From Siphonodentalium dalli (Eukaryota > Mollusca > Scaphopoda > Gadilida > Siphonodentaliidae), in contig CP136066.1 in assembly GCA_032622095.1 (NCBI GenBank), positions 201,958,978 through 202,022,977 on the forward strand: DNA of 64,000 nucleotides, written 5' to 3'. Shown one piece after another: positions 1-11,468 of this stretch (position 1 is its first letter; each line of letters starts with the position of its first letter). Under the pieces are notes generated by a model. That model ran no database searches. It saw only the letters and a program-made list of their open reading frames with translations, and was not told where the DNA came from. The translations under genes and the position numbers were made by a program.

Positions 1-139
1 TTGCAGCACAGGTATGTAGTTTTCCATTTAAAGACGAGCCAAGCACACCGAAGGAAATTTGATGGCTCTGGCAAAGAAATTGAGCCAAATTTCAGCGAGA
101 AGCAAGTAGTCAGGATGGGATATCTCCATTCTTCTTACC
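1..139 (+). CDS. CFAP300: CFAP300 exon, partial at window edge
   Basis: Open in frame 1 from the first base and ending in phase 1 at a strong donor (TACC|GTAAGT). It encodes the segment ending in GYLHSSY. A possible acceptor TTGCAG lies at 1-6, so the exon may begin at 7 rather than upstream of the window; the frame is the same either way. Confidence 0.8.
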
Positions 140-3100
140 GTAAGTGTTAATAATTGGTAATTTGTACCTGATTCAGGATGTCATAGTATATAGTGTGTCT
201 GACATTTGCAGAACGAGGTCAAATTCAAATTCAATATAATTTATTTGATAATAAAGAATATATATTATAAATACAACAAGAGGGTGAATTTAGTGATGCT
301 CAGGCTCCCCCGTACAGCTGCTAGCATCACCAAATTCACCCTCTGGGGACCTCATTCTGCTTAGGCCTCATCTTCTAGGAAGTATCTTTAGTCTCAAATT
401 TACATTTGTGTTTTTAGTTACTTTCCCCCTTCTGTTCAGTGTCTATATATCCCAACTTCAACTGGGGAACTTCAATCTGATCCTGGCCTCCCATAGCAGT
501 TGAGACCTTAGCAGAATAAGGGTCCCAGCTGGATAGCGTCACTAAATTCAACCTCTGGGGACCTCATTCTGCAAATGTCAGACACAATATATCCAAGCTT
601 GGCCCGATTAAAAGCCCACATAAACAGGGTTCCCACCCATTTCAGCTATCCAATTTTAAGCTCTATTCAGGCACTTTTCATGGACAATTGTGACCCGCCA
701 TATCAAATCCAGTCGTAAGTCGGGATATTTTTTACCCTGTGCCAATGCATTCTCTTTCGCATATATAAGAGAATGCATTGGCCTAACAATTTTAATAATT
801 TGTTCTTGTATTCTTTAATAATTTTATAATTTCACCCATACAGAGCCCCAGACAAACATGAGCAGACGACACTCTTCTATATCCTTCTATATATGTGTGG
901 GGCTCCCTGCAGGGTAATGGATGTTTTTTATTTTATGTCCTAAAAATTGTAAGAAACATTTATTTAAAAAACATGATAAAAAATTGTTAGGCCAATGCAT
1001 TCTCTTATATATGCGAGGCGACCTATGGTCGACTCGCATATATAAGAGAATGCATTGGCACAGGGTAAAAAAAATCCCGTCTTACGACTGGATTTGATAT
1101 GGCGGGTCACAATTATAGTTGACCATTATATTTTGGCGCTATACTAAAATGACCTGCATACATTCTTCCCATATGATAATATGTCTCTTTTCTTATAATA
1201 TTGAAAGAAACAGTGCAAGGGGTACGTACTATGAATATATGGCTCAAAGAAAATTATCAAATAAATTTTTTATAAGGATTTGAGAGAAATGCTTGTTTCA
1301 GCTAGTTACTAATAGTTACAAATACTCATTGATGAGTAGTTCCCTTAGGAAATGTTCAGATAATAAGTTCAACAAAGAACTATAGGCAGTTTACTGAACT
1401 ACCCAATGTATACTATTATAAATGATGGCAGACAGACAGAGTCCATTTAACCCTTCCATGACTGGAGTTTCCTGAATTTTTTAAAACCCTGTGCCAATGC
1501 ATTATATATGCGAGTTTCCCATAGGGAGCCTCACATTATAAGAGAATACTTTGGCCTAACAATATTAACCTTGACCTGGTAAGCCAGTGCATTATCTTAT
1601 GTATGCGAGGCTCCCTATGGGAAACTTGCATATATAGGAGAATGCATTGGCCTAACATTATTTACCTTGACCTTGCGAGCCATAGCATTCTCTTATGTAT
1701 GCTATGCTCCCTATGGGAGACTTGCATATGTAAGAGAATGCATCGGCTTAACAATATTTACATTGACCTTTTAAGCCAGTGCAGTCATTCTCTTATGTAT
1801 GCGAGGCTCCCTATGGGAGACTCACATATATATAAGAGAATGCACTGGCACAGGATCTTTAACCCTTCCATGACTGGAGCTTCCTGAAAATTTGTGAAAG
1901 TCCTGTGCCAATGCATTCTCTTATATATGAGTTTCCCATTGGGAGCCTCGCATATATAAGAGAATACATTGACCTAACAATATTTACCTTGACCTGGTAA
2001 GCCAGAGCATTCTCTTATATATGCGAGGCTCACAATGGGAAACTCATATATAAGAGAATGCATTGGCACAGGACTGTCACCTGTGTGATACTCGCATATA
2101 ATAAGAGAATTCACTGGCACATGATCTTTTATCCTTCCATGACTGGAGCTTCCTGAACTTTTGCGAAAAAAATGCATTCTCTTATATATATGAGTCTCCC
2201 ATAGGGAGCCTTGCATATACAGAGAATATATGGCCTAACAGTATTTACCTTGACCTGGTAAGCCAGTGCATACCCTTAGAATGGGAGACACATATATAAA
2301 AGAGAATGCACTGGCACAGGATCTTCAATGCTGCAACAGCGCAGCTACCGTCATGCAAGGGTTAACAAAGAAAAGGTTATGATTTTCAGAGACCGCGCCG
2401 AAAGGACAGACCGACAGAATCTCTGAGGAAGATTTAATACGGACACTCAGAGAATCTGAACTGGAATCAATCGCTTCAAAACACAGGCCGTCTGAAAATC
2501 TGATATCACTGTGGATCGAAGAGCAAAAGATTGAGAAATTAGAGTTCAGCATTGCTGATAATGTCCGAGTCAGAACAGATGGTGATTGTCCTATCATATG
2601 TAAGTTACTGAATACAAGTGAAGTCTGGAAACCCCAGAGAAGTCGGCCTAATTGATTACATGGGAATTGAGTGAAACCTTAAAGATGCGTAATCCGATTT
2701 AACGCCCCTAAATTAGTATTTTTCAAAGCCCACAGTGATCAGATTTTACTCGATTGATTGGCATTGGAATTTAAAAAATCGGTTCAGGCATTTGAGGAGG
2801 TATATGATTCTGTGATCTTCCTCGTAACGTATCATATCTATAGCAATACGTTTTTTAAAGTGATGCTCTTGTTTTAAATTTAAATATTTTTAAATAAATT
2901 AAAATTTGTACTCGTATTTAACATTAAATGAATATCTCAGCTCGAGATTGTAAGATATAGGTGACCTAATTTCAAAATAGAGCTGGGATCAAACCTGTGA
3001 AATAAATTAAGAAACAAGTATTAACAAACAACCATTATCCCTGCGTTGGTTGCTTATTGTTACAATGTTCCCGTATCAGAACAGGTCAGCACATCATAAA

Positions 3101-5421
3101 TAAAAAAGTTCCCAGGTTTTGAACGGGTGGAATATGATCTCTACAGGTGTAAGCCAGAGTATAGTTTCATGGTATGATACAGTAATGCTCTAATTAATCA
3201 ACTTCTTAACCACAGCATAATTATGGGTAACTTTTCAGGATTTAGTCGGAAATATGGATTGTTGCCATTCATCGGAAAGCTCTCGGCGATTAATTAGGGC
3301 ATTACTGTATAATAGTGTATTTGTTCTACAGTTAGCATTGTCAAAAGTGACATCCAGACAGCCAGCGTATCAAACTACGCAGGAGGGGAGCAGACTGGTG
3401 CTTCATGGACAGATAAAATCATGAATGTGAAAGCGACGCAGAGCGACACAAAACCTCAGGAGAAGAGTGAGATTGGGGACGATGAATGGGTGAGCAGCAA
3501 AATATATAACAGCATTCCAACTCTGATGAAAAGTTCTTCAATATCAGATTCTTCCAAAAACATTGAAAAAGTTTGTCTGTCATTTTCAGAATGAGGTCCC
3601 CAGAGGGGAAACTCATTCTGCTTAGGCATCAACTGCAATGGGATACCTACATGTAGGATCAGATTGAAGTTGCCCAGTTGGAAGTCGGTGCTGTTCACCC
3701 TTTAGTTACATTGATTGCGATTTTATTTACTACAATTAGTAGCTGTGCCATTGCAGCCACAGAAGCAATTTCGAAGCAATTGCGAGTAAATAATATGCCA
3801 AGAAATGCTGAAGAAATGTTGTAAAAAATAGGAATTTTCGAAATTTGTTTTTTGTTGGTGAAATTGCGTTTTTTGGATGTCAAAGGTTTGACATTGGTTT
3901 TACAAATAGAAAATAATAGTGTGGGGGCGAGTTAAATAATTTATTAAATAACTAATAAAGAGCGTTTATAAAGAGCGTTTAATTTATGATGGAAAGAGAA
4001 AATAATTAGTTATAAATACTCATTGCTCAGTATACCACTGTTATGTACCCACATATAACACAATTCACAGGTCCGACAGGCCAATGTTCAGTATCATACT
4101 GTTATGTACCCACATATAACACAATTCACAGGTCCGACCGGCCAATGTTCAGTATCATACTGTTATGTACCCACATATAACACAATTCACAGAGCCGACA
4201 GGCCAATGTTCAGTATCATACTGTTATGTACCCACATATAACACAATTCACAGAGCCGACAGGCCAATGTTCAGTATCATACTGTTATGTACCCACATAT
4301 AACACAATTCACAGGTCCGACCGGCCAATGTTCAGTATCATACTGTTATGTACCCACATATAACACAATTCACAGAGCCGACAGGCCATTGTTCAGTATC
4401 ATACTGTTATGTACCCACATATAACACAATTCACAGAGCCGACAGGCCATTGTTCAGTATCATACTGTAATGTACCCACATATAACACAATTCACAGAGC
4501 CGACAGGCCAATGTTCAGTATCATACTGTTATGTACCCACATATAACACAATTAACAGAGCCGACAGGCCAATGTTCAGTATCATACTGTTATGTACCCA
4601 CATATAACACAATTCACAGAGCCGACAGGCCAATGTTCAGTATCATACTGTTATGTACCCACATATAACACAATTCACAGGTCCGACCGGCCAATGTTCA
4701 GTATCATACTGTTATGTACCCACATATAACACAATTCACAGAGCCGACAGGCCATTGTTCAGTATCATACTGTTATGTACCCACATATAACACAATTCAC
4801 AGGTGCAGTTATGGTTTTAGCTCAGTTATCATTGCATAGTAACCCCAGTAACTGGGTCAATTACTTAACCCTTTACCCAACAGAATGGCCCTGTGCCAAT
4901 GCATTCTCTTATATATGCGAGTTGACCATAGGTCGCCTCGCATATATAAGAGAATGCATTGGCTTAACACATTAAAAATTATAAAATTGTTAAAGAATGT
5001 AAGAAAAAATGGTAAAAAGTGTTAAAAAAAGATTTTTTTTAGGCCAATGCATTCTCTTATATATGCGAGGCGACCTATGGTCGACTCGCATATATAATAG
5101 AATGCATTGGCACAGGGCATAACTGTAACTATCACAATGTGGTCAAGGAGCCGGTTCCAATGATATCCATATTTGTATGGTTTTATTGAGACAGACCCAA
5201 GATATTTTAGGCTGTTGAAGCTTTATTTGGCTGGTTTTGGCCGGTTTGTTGGGTAAAGGGTTAATAGGGCAATACAGTATGAATTGATGGAATAGTGACG
5301 ATTCACAGGGTCATACAGGTAAAATACTATAGGAACTCAACATGATGTATCTCAACCTGAATTTGTTTTTAAATATAAAACAAATTGAGCTTGTGAATGC
5401 ATTATATTTCAGGATGACTGA
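1..5421 (+). CDS. CFAP300: CFAP300 (C11orf70) orthologue, C-terminal exons; 5' part lies left of the window
   Basis: Four exons (to 139, 2390-2599, 3332-3489, 5413-5421) join in phases 1, 1 and 0 with no internal stop and give about 171 residues; the vertebrate protein is roughly 270, so about the last 60% is present. Recognition rests on conserved stretches known for this family: EIEPNFSEKQVVRMGYLHSS at the start, then TDRISEEDL, and GASWTDKIM near the end, followed by an acidic tail ending DEWDD. CFAP300 is a cytoplasmic factor needed for outer and inner dynein arm assembly in motile cilia, and human mutations cause primary ciliary dyskinesia. The sequence shows no membrane segment or signal peptide. 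Introns are full of MITEs, two of which end within about 25 bases of an acceptor. The gene converges with BRF1. Identity is from recall of the family, not a search. Confidence 0.85.
195..590. mobile_element. Family D MITE
   Basis: TIRs GTGTGTCTGACATTTGCAGA with subterminal inverted hairpins AGAGGGTGAATTTAGTGATG / CATCACCAAATTCACCCTCT at both ends. The left hairpin is interrupted by an AT-rich stretch. Confidence 0.7.
685..1117. mobile_element. MITE (family C) with GTGACCCGCCATATC TIRs
   Basis: ~40-bp TIRs (TTGTGACCCGCCATATCAAA + TCCAGTCGTAAG), unrelated to the TTAA families, yet the interior is the same pair of palindromic GTGCCAATGCATTCTC modules seen in family A. Confidence 0.75.
1447..2365 (+). 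mobile_element. Cluster of three TTAA MITEs (family B) abutting CFAP300 exon 2
   Basis: Each starts TTAACCCTTCCATGACTGGA (starts near 1447, 1859 and 2128) and shares its boundary TTAA with the next. The last ends CGTCATGCAAGGGTTAA at 2365. Interiors are palindromic GCCAATGCATTCTCTTATAT modules with a TTCCCAT/CTCCCTA centre instead of GTCGACC. Confidence 0.75.
2390..2599 (+). CDS. CFAP300: CFAP300 exon
   Basis: Acceptor GATTTTCAG at 2381-2389 and donor ATAT|GTAAGT. In phase 1 it reads QTAPKGQTDRISEEDL and onward for 70 codons without a stop, continuing the previous exon exactly. A MITE cluster ends at 2365, only 24 bases before this exon, so the branch point probably lies in or beside transposon-derived sequence. 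Confidence 0.88.
3178..3311. mobile_element. Family E MITE, half palindrome
   Basis: ACAGTAATGCTCTAATTAAT ... GGCATTACTGT termini; ends ~21 bases upstream of a CFAP300 acceptor. Confidence 0.75.
3332..3489 (+). CDS. CFAP300: CFAP300 exon carrying the conserved GASWTDKIM motif
   Basis: Acceptor TTGTTCTACAG ends at 3331 and the donor is GAATGG|GTGAGC. Entering in phase 1 it reads FSIVKSDIQTASV..., then GASWTDKIMNVKATQSDTK and an acidic end GDDEW, leaving in phase 0. A palindromic MITE ends about 22 bases before the acceptor. Reading through the donor gives a longer frame that runs into MITE sequence, which is the reason to place the splice site here. Confidence 0.88.
3583..3692. mobile_element. 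Family D fragment in a CFAP300 intron
   Basis: TTTTCAGAATGAGGTCCCCA with a deletion into CTCATTCTGCTTAGGCATC. Confidence 0.6.
4029..4803. repeat. 61-bp minisatellite in the last CFAP300 intron, ~12.7 copies
   Basis: Unit CAGTATCATACTGTTATGTA + CCCACATATAACACAATTCA + CAGGTCCGACCGGCCAATGTT. Copies differ at a few sites (GGTCC/GAGCC, CAATG/CATTG). Confidence 0.95.
4865..5264 (+). mobile_element. piggyBac-like MITE (family A), full length, ~400 bp
   Basis: Begins TTAACCCTTTACCCAACA and ends TGTTGGGTAAAGGGTTAA: TTAA duplication plus CCC-starting TIRs, as in the piggyBac superfamily. Contains two palindromic modules (GTGCCAATGCATTCTCTTAT... with CTCGCATATATAAGAGAATG) on either side of an A-rich spacer, then a 3' region with GAGCCGGTTCCAATGATATC. 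No transposase. Confidence 0.85.
5413..5421 (+). CDS. CFAP300: CFAP300 last coding exon: two codons and stop
   Basis: After acceptor TATATTTCAG the exon in phase 0 reads GAT GAC TGA, so the protein ends ...DEWDD. Only nine bases are coding and the rest of the exon is 3' UTR. This is the only reading that fits the phase of the preceding donor and an acidic C-terminus. An ATG one base downstream opens a 33-codon frame, which is judged to be chance. Confidence 0.78.
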   Translation, partial: DD

Positions 5422-6210
5422 AGCAGCTGACAACGAATGGACGATTGAAGACCCACATTATTGTGGCCGATGTAAAATTATATCTGAATGCTTTTTGTGT
5501 CAGGAACCTATATGAGGCCCCCACCCCCCTTTTCGTACGCCGTATTCCATGCCCTGTTATGAGGTACGCCGTATTCCGGCCCCTCTGTTAGGAGGTATTC
5601 GGTATTCCAAAAATACTGGTATTCGTAAGCCGACCTTCCAAAAAATGAAGTTTTCATATATTTTTATGTATTCCATATGGTTGTTAACTGGTATTCCACA
5701 CTCTGTGTTAAGTGGTATTCCGTATTCCATGGGGGGTGGGGGCCTCCTATATGTCACTAATATAATCTGTAAACCATCTTTTCAGATTTTATGATAGCTG
5801 CTATCTCGAACTCGTAGAGTGGATTAGGTAGATTTTTGGTGCACGAGTTATTATACTTATGAGTGACATATGAGTTATAACGATTACTGACTTATTAATG
5901 TGCATCAGGTGTGTGCATCAGGTGTGTGCAGCATCAGGTGTGTGCATTGTGATTTATATGAGTTACTGACTTACTAATGTGCATCAGGTGTGTGCAATGT
6001 GATTTTCCACAGCTCATGTACTAGTTTATCACGTCAGACAAATGATATATGTTTTAAACAAATCTAAAATAAAAACTGCTTATGGTTAGAGACTTGATTG
6101 GTGACGCAGGTTCTTGGCCGTGTAATTTATTCATCATGATATGACACTGATTTCAGGTCTTGTGCCAAATTAATCACATAATCTGTAATAAAAGTTTCTT
6201 GCACAATTCT
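5422..6210 (+). other. CFAP300 3' UTR with poly(A) signal candidates
   Basis: Non-coding sequence after the stop. It holds an inserted inverted-repeat element (5514-5746), short GTGTGTGCATCAG repeats near 5905-6000, and AATAAA motifs at about 6068 and 6187. The second is followed by T/GT-rich sequence and is the better cleavage candidate. Confidence 0.55.
5514..5746. mobile_element. MITE in the CFAP300 3' UTR, TSD CTATAT
   Basis: TIRs GAGGCCCCCACCCCCC / GGGGGGTGGGGGCCTC flanked by CTATAT on both sides (5508-5513, 5747-5752). Interior has several GGTATTCCGTATTCC repeats. Confidence 0.75.
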
Positions 6211-6789
6211 TGTCTTGCCTTGTGTTCATAAAATTTTATTTATCAAGGTGGGATGATGTGCAATATAATAGTGAACTATTAGCTATGGAAGGCATTTGCG
6301 ATGGCTACAGCTAAAAAATATTACTAAGTTTGTTAAATCATTATTACCAAGAAAAAATAGAAGAACTTTGTTTTTGTTTTCATTATCAATAATTGATATT
6401 CCACATTGTTTGAAAGTATTTTTACCATATAATTATAGTCTCTAAATCCGGCCTCATATTTTTTAGTGAGACACATGTGTATTATCGGCGCATGCAGTGG
6501 CGTAAGAGCTTAGTATAATAATATATCGATGCCAATGCCTGAACTTCATTATTATGTTAATTAAAATATAATCATCATATTAAATTTGCGTTGGGTTATT
6601 TAGTGTTGATTGTGAGTTAACATGGGTGATACGGGTGGTTGAACAATTTAGTCAACATGAAAAGACACATTTAAAATGGAACTATATTTTTTCTTGAATG
6701 TTTCTTTACTTCTGCTTTGGTTGTGATAATGAAATGAATATTTATTTGTTTTTAATTCCAGCCGTTAAAATGTTATTATGTGATAAAAT
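5753..6789. other. No gene beyond the CFAP300 3' UTR
   Basis: AT-rich unique sequence; short GTGCATCAGGTGT repeats at 5905-6000; nothing else seen. Confidence 0.5.
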
Positions 6790-6897
6790 GGATCTAAAAT
6801 TCGTCGCAATTCTATACAAAATTTACTAACCTTGTCCACTAAATTTGGTCAATAAATTTTGTAAAGAATTGCGACTCATTGGAGATCCTCTATATAT
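6790..6897. repeat. Hairpin element ending TGGAGATCCTCTATATA
   Basis: ATCTAAAATTCGTCGCAATT pairs with AATTGCGACTCATTGGAGAT; same outer end as the 33.9-kb hairpin. Confidence 0.65.
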
Positions 6898-7452
6898 GGT
6901 AAATACAAACTGTAACAGAAAGCCATGTTTACCTATTCAGCAATGAACAATAACTCTAAAATACAGATAACGTTGATCATGATCAGTTGACAGCAATGGT
7001 GGCACTCATTGTCTTATGTTCCGCCTCCAGTAAGAAACCGCGTCATTGATTGGTCAGAGAGCTGCGCAACATACAATTTATCCCAAGTTTAGTCTCGACA
7101 CGTTACCCAACATAAGGGAAACCAAGACAACCGTTTCATCATTTTTCACTGGACTGATTTTTTCATGACATCATAAATATTGAAGAACGTTATGGCGAGA
7201 GCTATAGGAGATTTTTATATTTTCTCTGATCATTCGTCCAAATAAATGTCAAGTTTCTGATAATGACCAGGACTGTCAGCAGAACATATATACGTTATTG
7301 TGGTGAATTGATGGTAACATGGTGTGGTATTGATGACTTGAAGCCTTTGTTCAACCTCATCGCTTTGAGACTCTGTTGAACACAATTGGCAAGCCCTCAA
7401 TGTCACACCAAGTTACCGTCAATCCAATCTGAGTATTTCAGTTACATTGCTG
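6898..7452. other. Unique intergenic sequence
   Basis: No ORF, no repeat family recognised. Confidence 0.5.
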
Positions 7453-10400
7453 TTGAATAAATACTGACCTATTGGTAGGCGTTGAATAAATACTGACCTA
7501 ATGGTGGGCGTTGAATAAATACTGACCTCATGGTGGGCGGTTTATAAATACTGACCTATTGGTAGGCGGTTTATAAATACTGACCTAATGGTGGGCGTTG
7601 AATAAATACTGACCTAATGGTGGGCGTTGAATAAATACTGACCTATTGGTGAGCGGTTTATAAATACTGACCTAATGGTGGGCGTTGAATAAATACTGAC
7701 CTATTGGTGGGCGTTGAATAAATACTGACCTATTGGTGGGCGGTTTATAAATACTGACCTATTGGTAGGCATTGAATAAATACTGACCTCATGGTGGGCG
7801 GTTTATAAATACTGACCTCATGGTGGGCGGTTTATAAATACTGACCTATTGGTGGGCGGTTTATAAATACTGACCTATTGGTGGGCGTTGAATAAATACT
7901 GACCTATTGGTGGGCGGTTTATAAATACTGACCTAATGGTGGGCGTTGAATAAATACTGACCTATTGGTAGGCGTTGAATAAATACTGACCTAATGGTGG
8001 GCGTTGAATAAATACTGACCTATTGGTGGGCGGTTTATAAATACTGACCTCATGGTGGGCGTTGAATAAATACTGACCTATTGGTAGGCGTTGAATAAAT
8101 ACTGACCTATTGGTAGGCGTTGAATAAATACTGACCTATTGGTAGGCGTTGAATAAATACTGACCTATTGGTAGGCGTTGAATAAATACTGACCTAATGG
8201 TGGGCGTTGAATAAATACTGACCTATTGGTAGGCGTTGAATAAATACTGACCTATTGGTAGGCGTTGAATAAATACTGACCTAATGGTAGGCGTTGAATA
8301 AATACTGACCTATTGGTAGGCGTTGAATAAATACTGACCTATTGGTAGGCGTTGAATAAATACTGACCTATTGGTGAGCGGTTTATAAATACTGACCTAT
8401 TGGTAGGCGTTGAATAAATACTGACCTATTGGTGGGCGGTTTATAAATACTGACCTATTGGTAGGCGTTGAATAAATACTGACCTCATGGTGGGCGGTTT
8501 ATAAATACTGACCTCATGGTGGGCGGTTTATAAATACTGACCTATTGGTGGGCGGTTTATAAATACTGACCTATTGGTGGGCGTTGAATAAATACTGACC
8601 TATTGGTGGGCGGTTTATAAATACTGACCTAATGGTGGGCGTTGAATAAATACTGACCTATTGGTAGGCGTTGAATAAATACTGACCTCATGGTGGGCGG
8701 TTTATAAATACTGACCTCATGGTGGGCAGTTTATAAATACTGACCTATTGGTGGGCGGTTTATAAATACTGACCTATTGGTGGGCGTTGAATAAATACTG
8801 ACCTATTGGTGGGCGGTTTATAAATACTGACCTCATGGTGGGCGTTGAATAAATACTGACCTATTGGTGGGCGGTTTATAAATACTGACCTCATGGTGGG
8901 CGTTGAATAAATACTGACCTAATGGTGGGCGTTGAATAAATACTGACCTATTGGTGGGCGGTTTATAAATACTGACCTCATGGTGGGCGTTGAATAAATA
9001 CTGACCTATTGGTAGGCGTTGAATAAATACTGATCTAATGGTAGGCGTTGAATAAATACTGACCTATTGGTAGGCGTTGAATAAATACTGACCTAATGGT
9101 GGGCGTTGAATAAATACTGACCTATTGGTAGGCGTTGAATAAATACTGACCTATTGGTAGGCGTTGAATAAATACTGACCTAATGGTGGGCGTTGAATAA
9201 ATACTGACCTATTGGTAGGCGTTGAATAAATACTGACCTAATGGTGGGCGTTGAATAAATACTGACCTATTGGTAGGCGTTGAATAAATACTGACCTAAT
9301 GGTGGGCGTTGAATAAATACTGACCTATTGGTAGGCGTTGAATAAATACTGACCTAATGGTGGGCGTTGAATAAATACTGACCTATTGGTAGGCGTTGAA
9401 TAAATACTGACCTAATGGTGGGCGTTGAATAAATACTGACCTATTGGTAGGCGTTGAATAAATACTGACCTAATGGTGGGCGTTGAATAAATACTGACCT
9501 AATGGTGGGCGTTGAATAAATACTGACCTAATGGTGGGCGTTGAATAAATACTGACCTATTGGTAGCCGTTGAATAAATACTGACCTAATGGTGGGCGTT
9601 GAATAAATACTGACCTATTGGTAGGCGTTGAATAAATACTGACCTAATGGTGGGCGTTGAATAAATACTGACCTAATGGTGGGCGTTGAATAAATACTGA
9701 CCTAATGGTGGGCGGTTTATAAATACTGACCTAATGGTGGGCGTTGAATAAATACTGACCTAATGGTGGGCGTTGAATAAATACTGACCTAATGGTGGGC
9801 GTTGAATAAATACTGACCTATTGGTAGGCGTTGAATAAATACTGACCTAATGGTGGGCGTTGAATAAATACTGACCTATTGGTAGGCGTTGAATAAATAC
9901 TGACCTAATGGTGGGCGTTGAATAAATACTGACATATTGGTAGGCATTGAATAAATACTGACCTAATGGTGGGCGTTGAATAAATACTGACCTATTGGTA
10001 GGCGTTGAATAAATACTGACCTATTGGTAGGCGTTGAATAAATATTGACCTAATGGTGGGCGTTGAATAAATACTGACCTATTGGTAGGCGTTGAATAAA
10101 TACTGACCTAATGGTGGGCGTTGAATAAATACTGACCTATTGGTAGGCGTTGAATAAATACTGACCTATTGGTGGGCGGTTTATAAATACTGACCTATTG
10201 GTAGGCGTTGAATAAATACTGACCTATTGGTGAGCGGTTTATAAATACTGACCTAATGGTGGGCGTTGAATAAATACTGACCTCATGGTGGGCGTTGAAT
10301 AAATACTGACCTCATGGTGGGCGTTGAATAAATACTGACCTAATGGTGGGCGTTGAATAAATACTGACCTATTGGTAGGCGTTGAATAAATACTGACCTA

Positions 10401-10881
10401 TTGGTAGGCGTTGAATAAATACTGACCTATTGGTGGGCGGTTTATAAATACTGACCTATTGGTAGGCGTTGAATAAATACTGACCTATTGGTGGGCGTTG
10501 AATAAATACTGACCTAATGGTGGGCGTTGAATAAATACTGACCTATTGGTGGGTGGTTTATAAATACTGACCTATTGGTGGGCGTTGAATAAATACTGAC
10601 CTCATGGTGGGCGTTGAATAAATACTGACCTCATGGTGGGCGTTGAATAAATACTGACCTCATGGTGGGCGTTGAATAAATACTGACCTCATGGTGGGCG
10701 TTGAATAAATACTGACCTATTGGTGGGCGGTTTATAAATACTGACTTCATGGTGGGCGTTGAATAAATACTGACCTCATGGTGGGCGTTGAATAAATACT
10801 GACCTCATGGTGGGCGTTGAATAAATACTGACCTCATGGTGGGCGGTTTATAAATACTGACCTATTGGTGGGCGTTGAATA
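7453..10881. repeat. 29-bp minisatellite, about 118 copies
   Basis: Unit pattern (G)TTGAATAAATACTGACC + TATTGGTGGGCG. Three variable sites (TTGAATAA/GTTTATAA; CTATTGG/CTAATGG/CTCATGG; GTGGGC/GTAGGC/GTGAGC) combine into many unit types. Blocks of the same order of types recur 24 units (696 bp) and 31 units (899 bp) apart. There are no spacers, so it is not CRISPR. It fills the gap between the convergent CFAP300 and BRF1 genes. Confidence 0.97.
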
Positions 10882-10970
10882 ATTAGACATTCAGCTGGAG
10901 ATGCATATCATTTAATTTTCCATAAAAAAATATAAATTACATGAAGTTTATATAAAACAATGATGAATAA

Positions 10971-11290
10971 CATTAAAGATGCATAATCCGAATTAACGCT
11001 CCCAAATTACTATTTCTTTCGCTTCGGGGGTAAAAAATATTTGATTCGAGTCGAGGATAAAGATGGTTAACTCTAAAATAAAAGTGGTAATATGCCCAAA
11101 TTTTGTGATACTCAAGTGATAATACGGCCATATTTCGTTGGGGAAATTATATACCAAAGTTGACATTGGTTAGCACTATTTTGTTGTAATTAATCGATTC
11201 TGATAACAAAAGTGTATGTTGAAGAAATATTGTTGTTGTAACTTGATGATATGGGGACCGTCTGATCGGATTGAGTACCTTTAACTTAAA
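10971..11290. mobile_element. Family I-related MITE, diverged
   Basis: ATGCATAATCCGAATTAACG start, GATCGGATTGAGTACCTTTAA-type end; interior differs (GTTGTTGTAACTTGATGATA). Confidence 0.65.
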
Positions 11291-11402
11291 GGACATCAAG
11301 ATCATCGAAGTGGGTTCATTCAAAATAACATAGATGTCTGTGAAACAACTATCATCAACAAGTACATGAAATATTTGATTTACTTTGTTCTTGTTTTCAT
11401 TA

Positions 11403-11468
11403 TTAACCCTTCCATGACTGGAACTTCCTGAAATTTTATGAAATACCTGAGCCACTGTATTCTCTTGG
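11403..11468 (+). mobile_element. Family B MITE, 5' fragment
   Basis: TTAACCCTTCCATGACTGGA followed by ~50 bases, then lost. Confidence 0.65.

Noticed and set aside
5414-5515. 33-codon frame MTEAADNEW... with Cys pairs
   Set aside because: The phase of the CFAP300 donor gives a stop at 5419; the frame is out of phase and in the UTR.
7453-10881. CRISPR array
   Set aside because: Units are contiguous with no spacers, in a eukaryotic intergenic region; a minisatellite.
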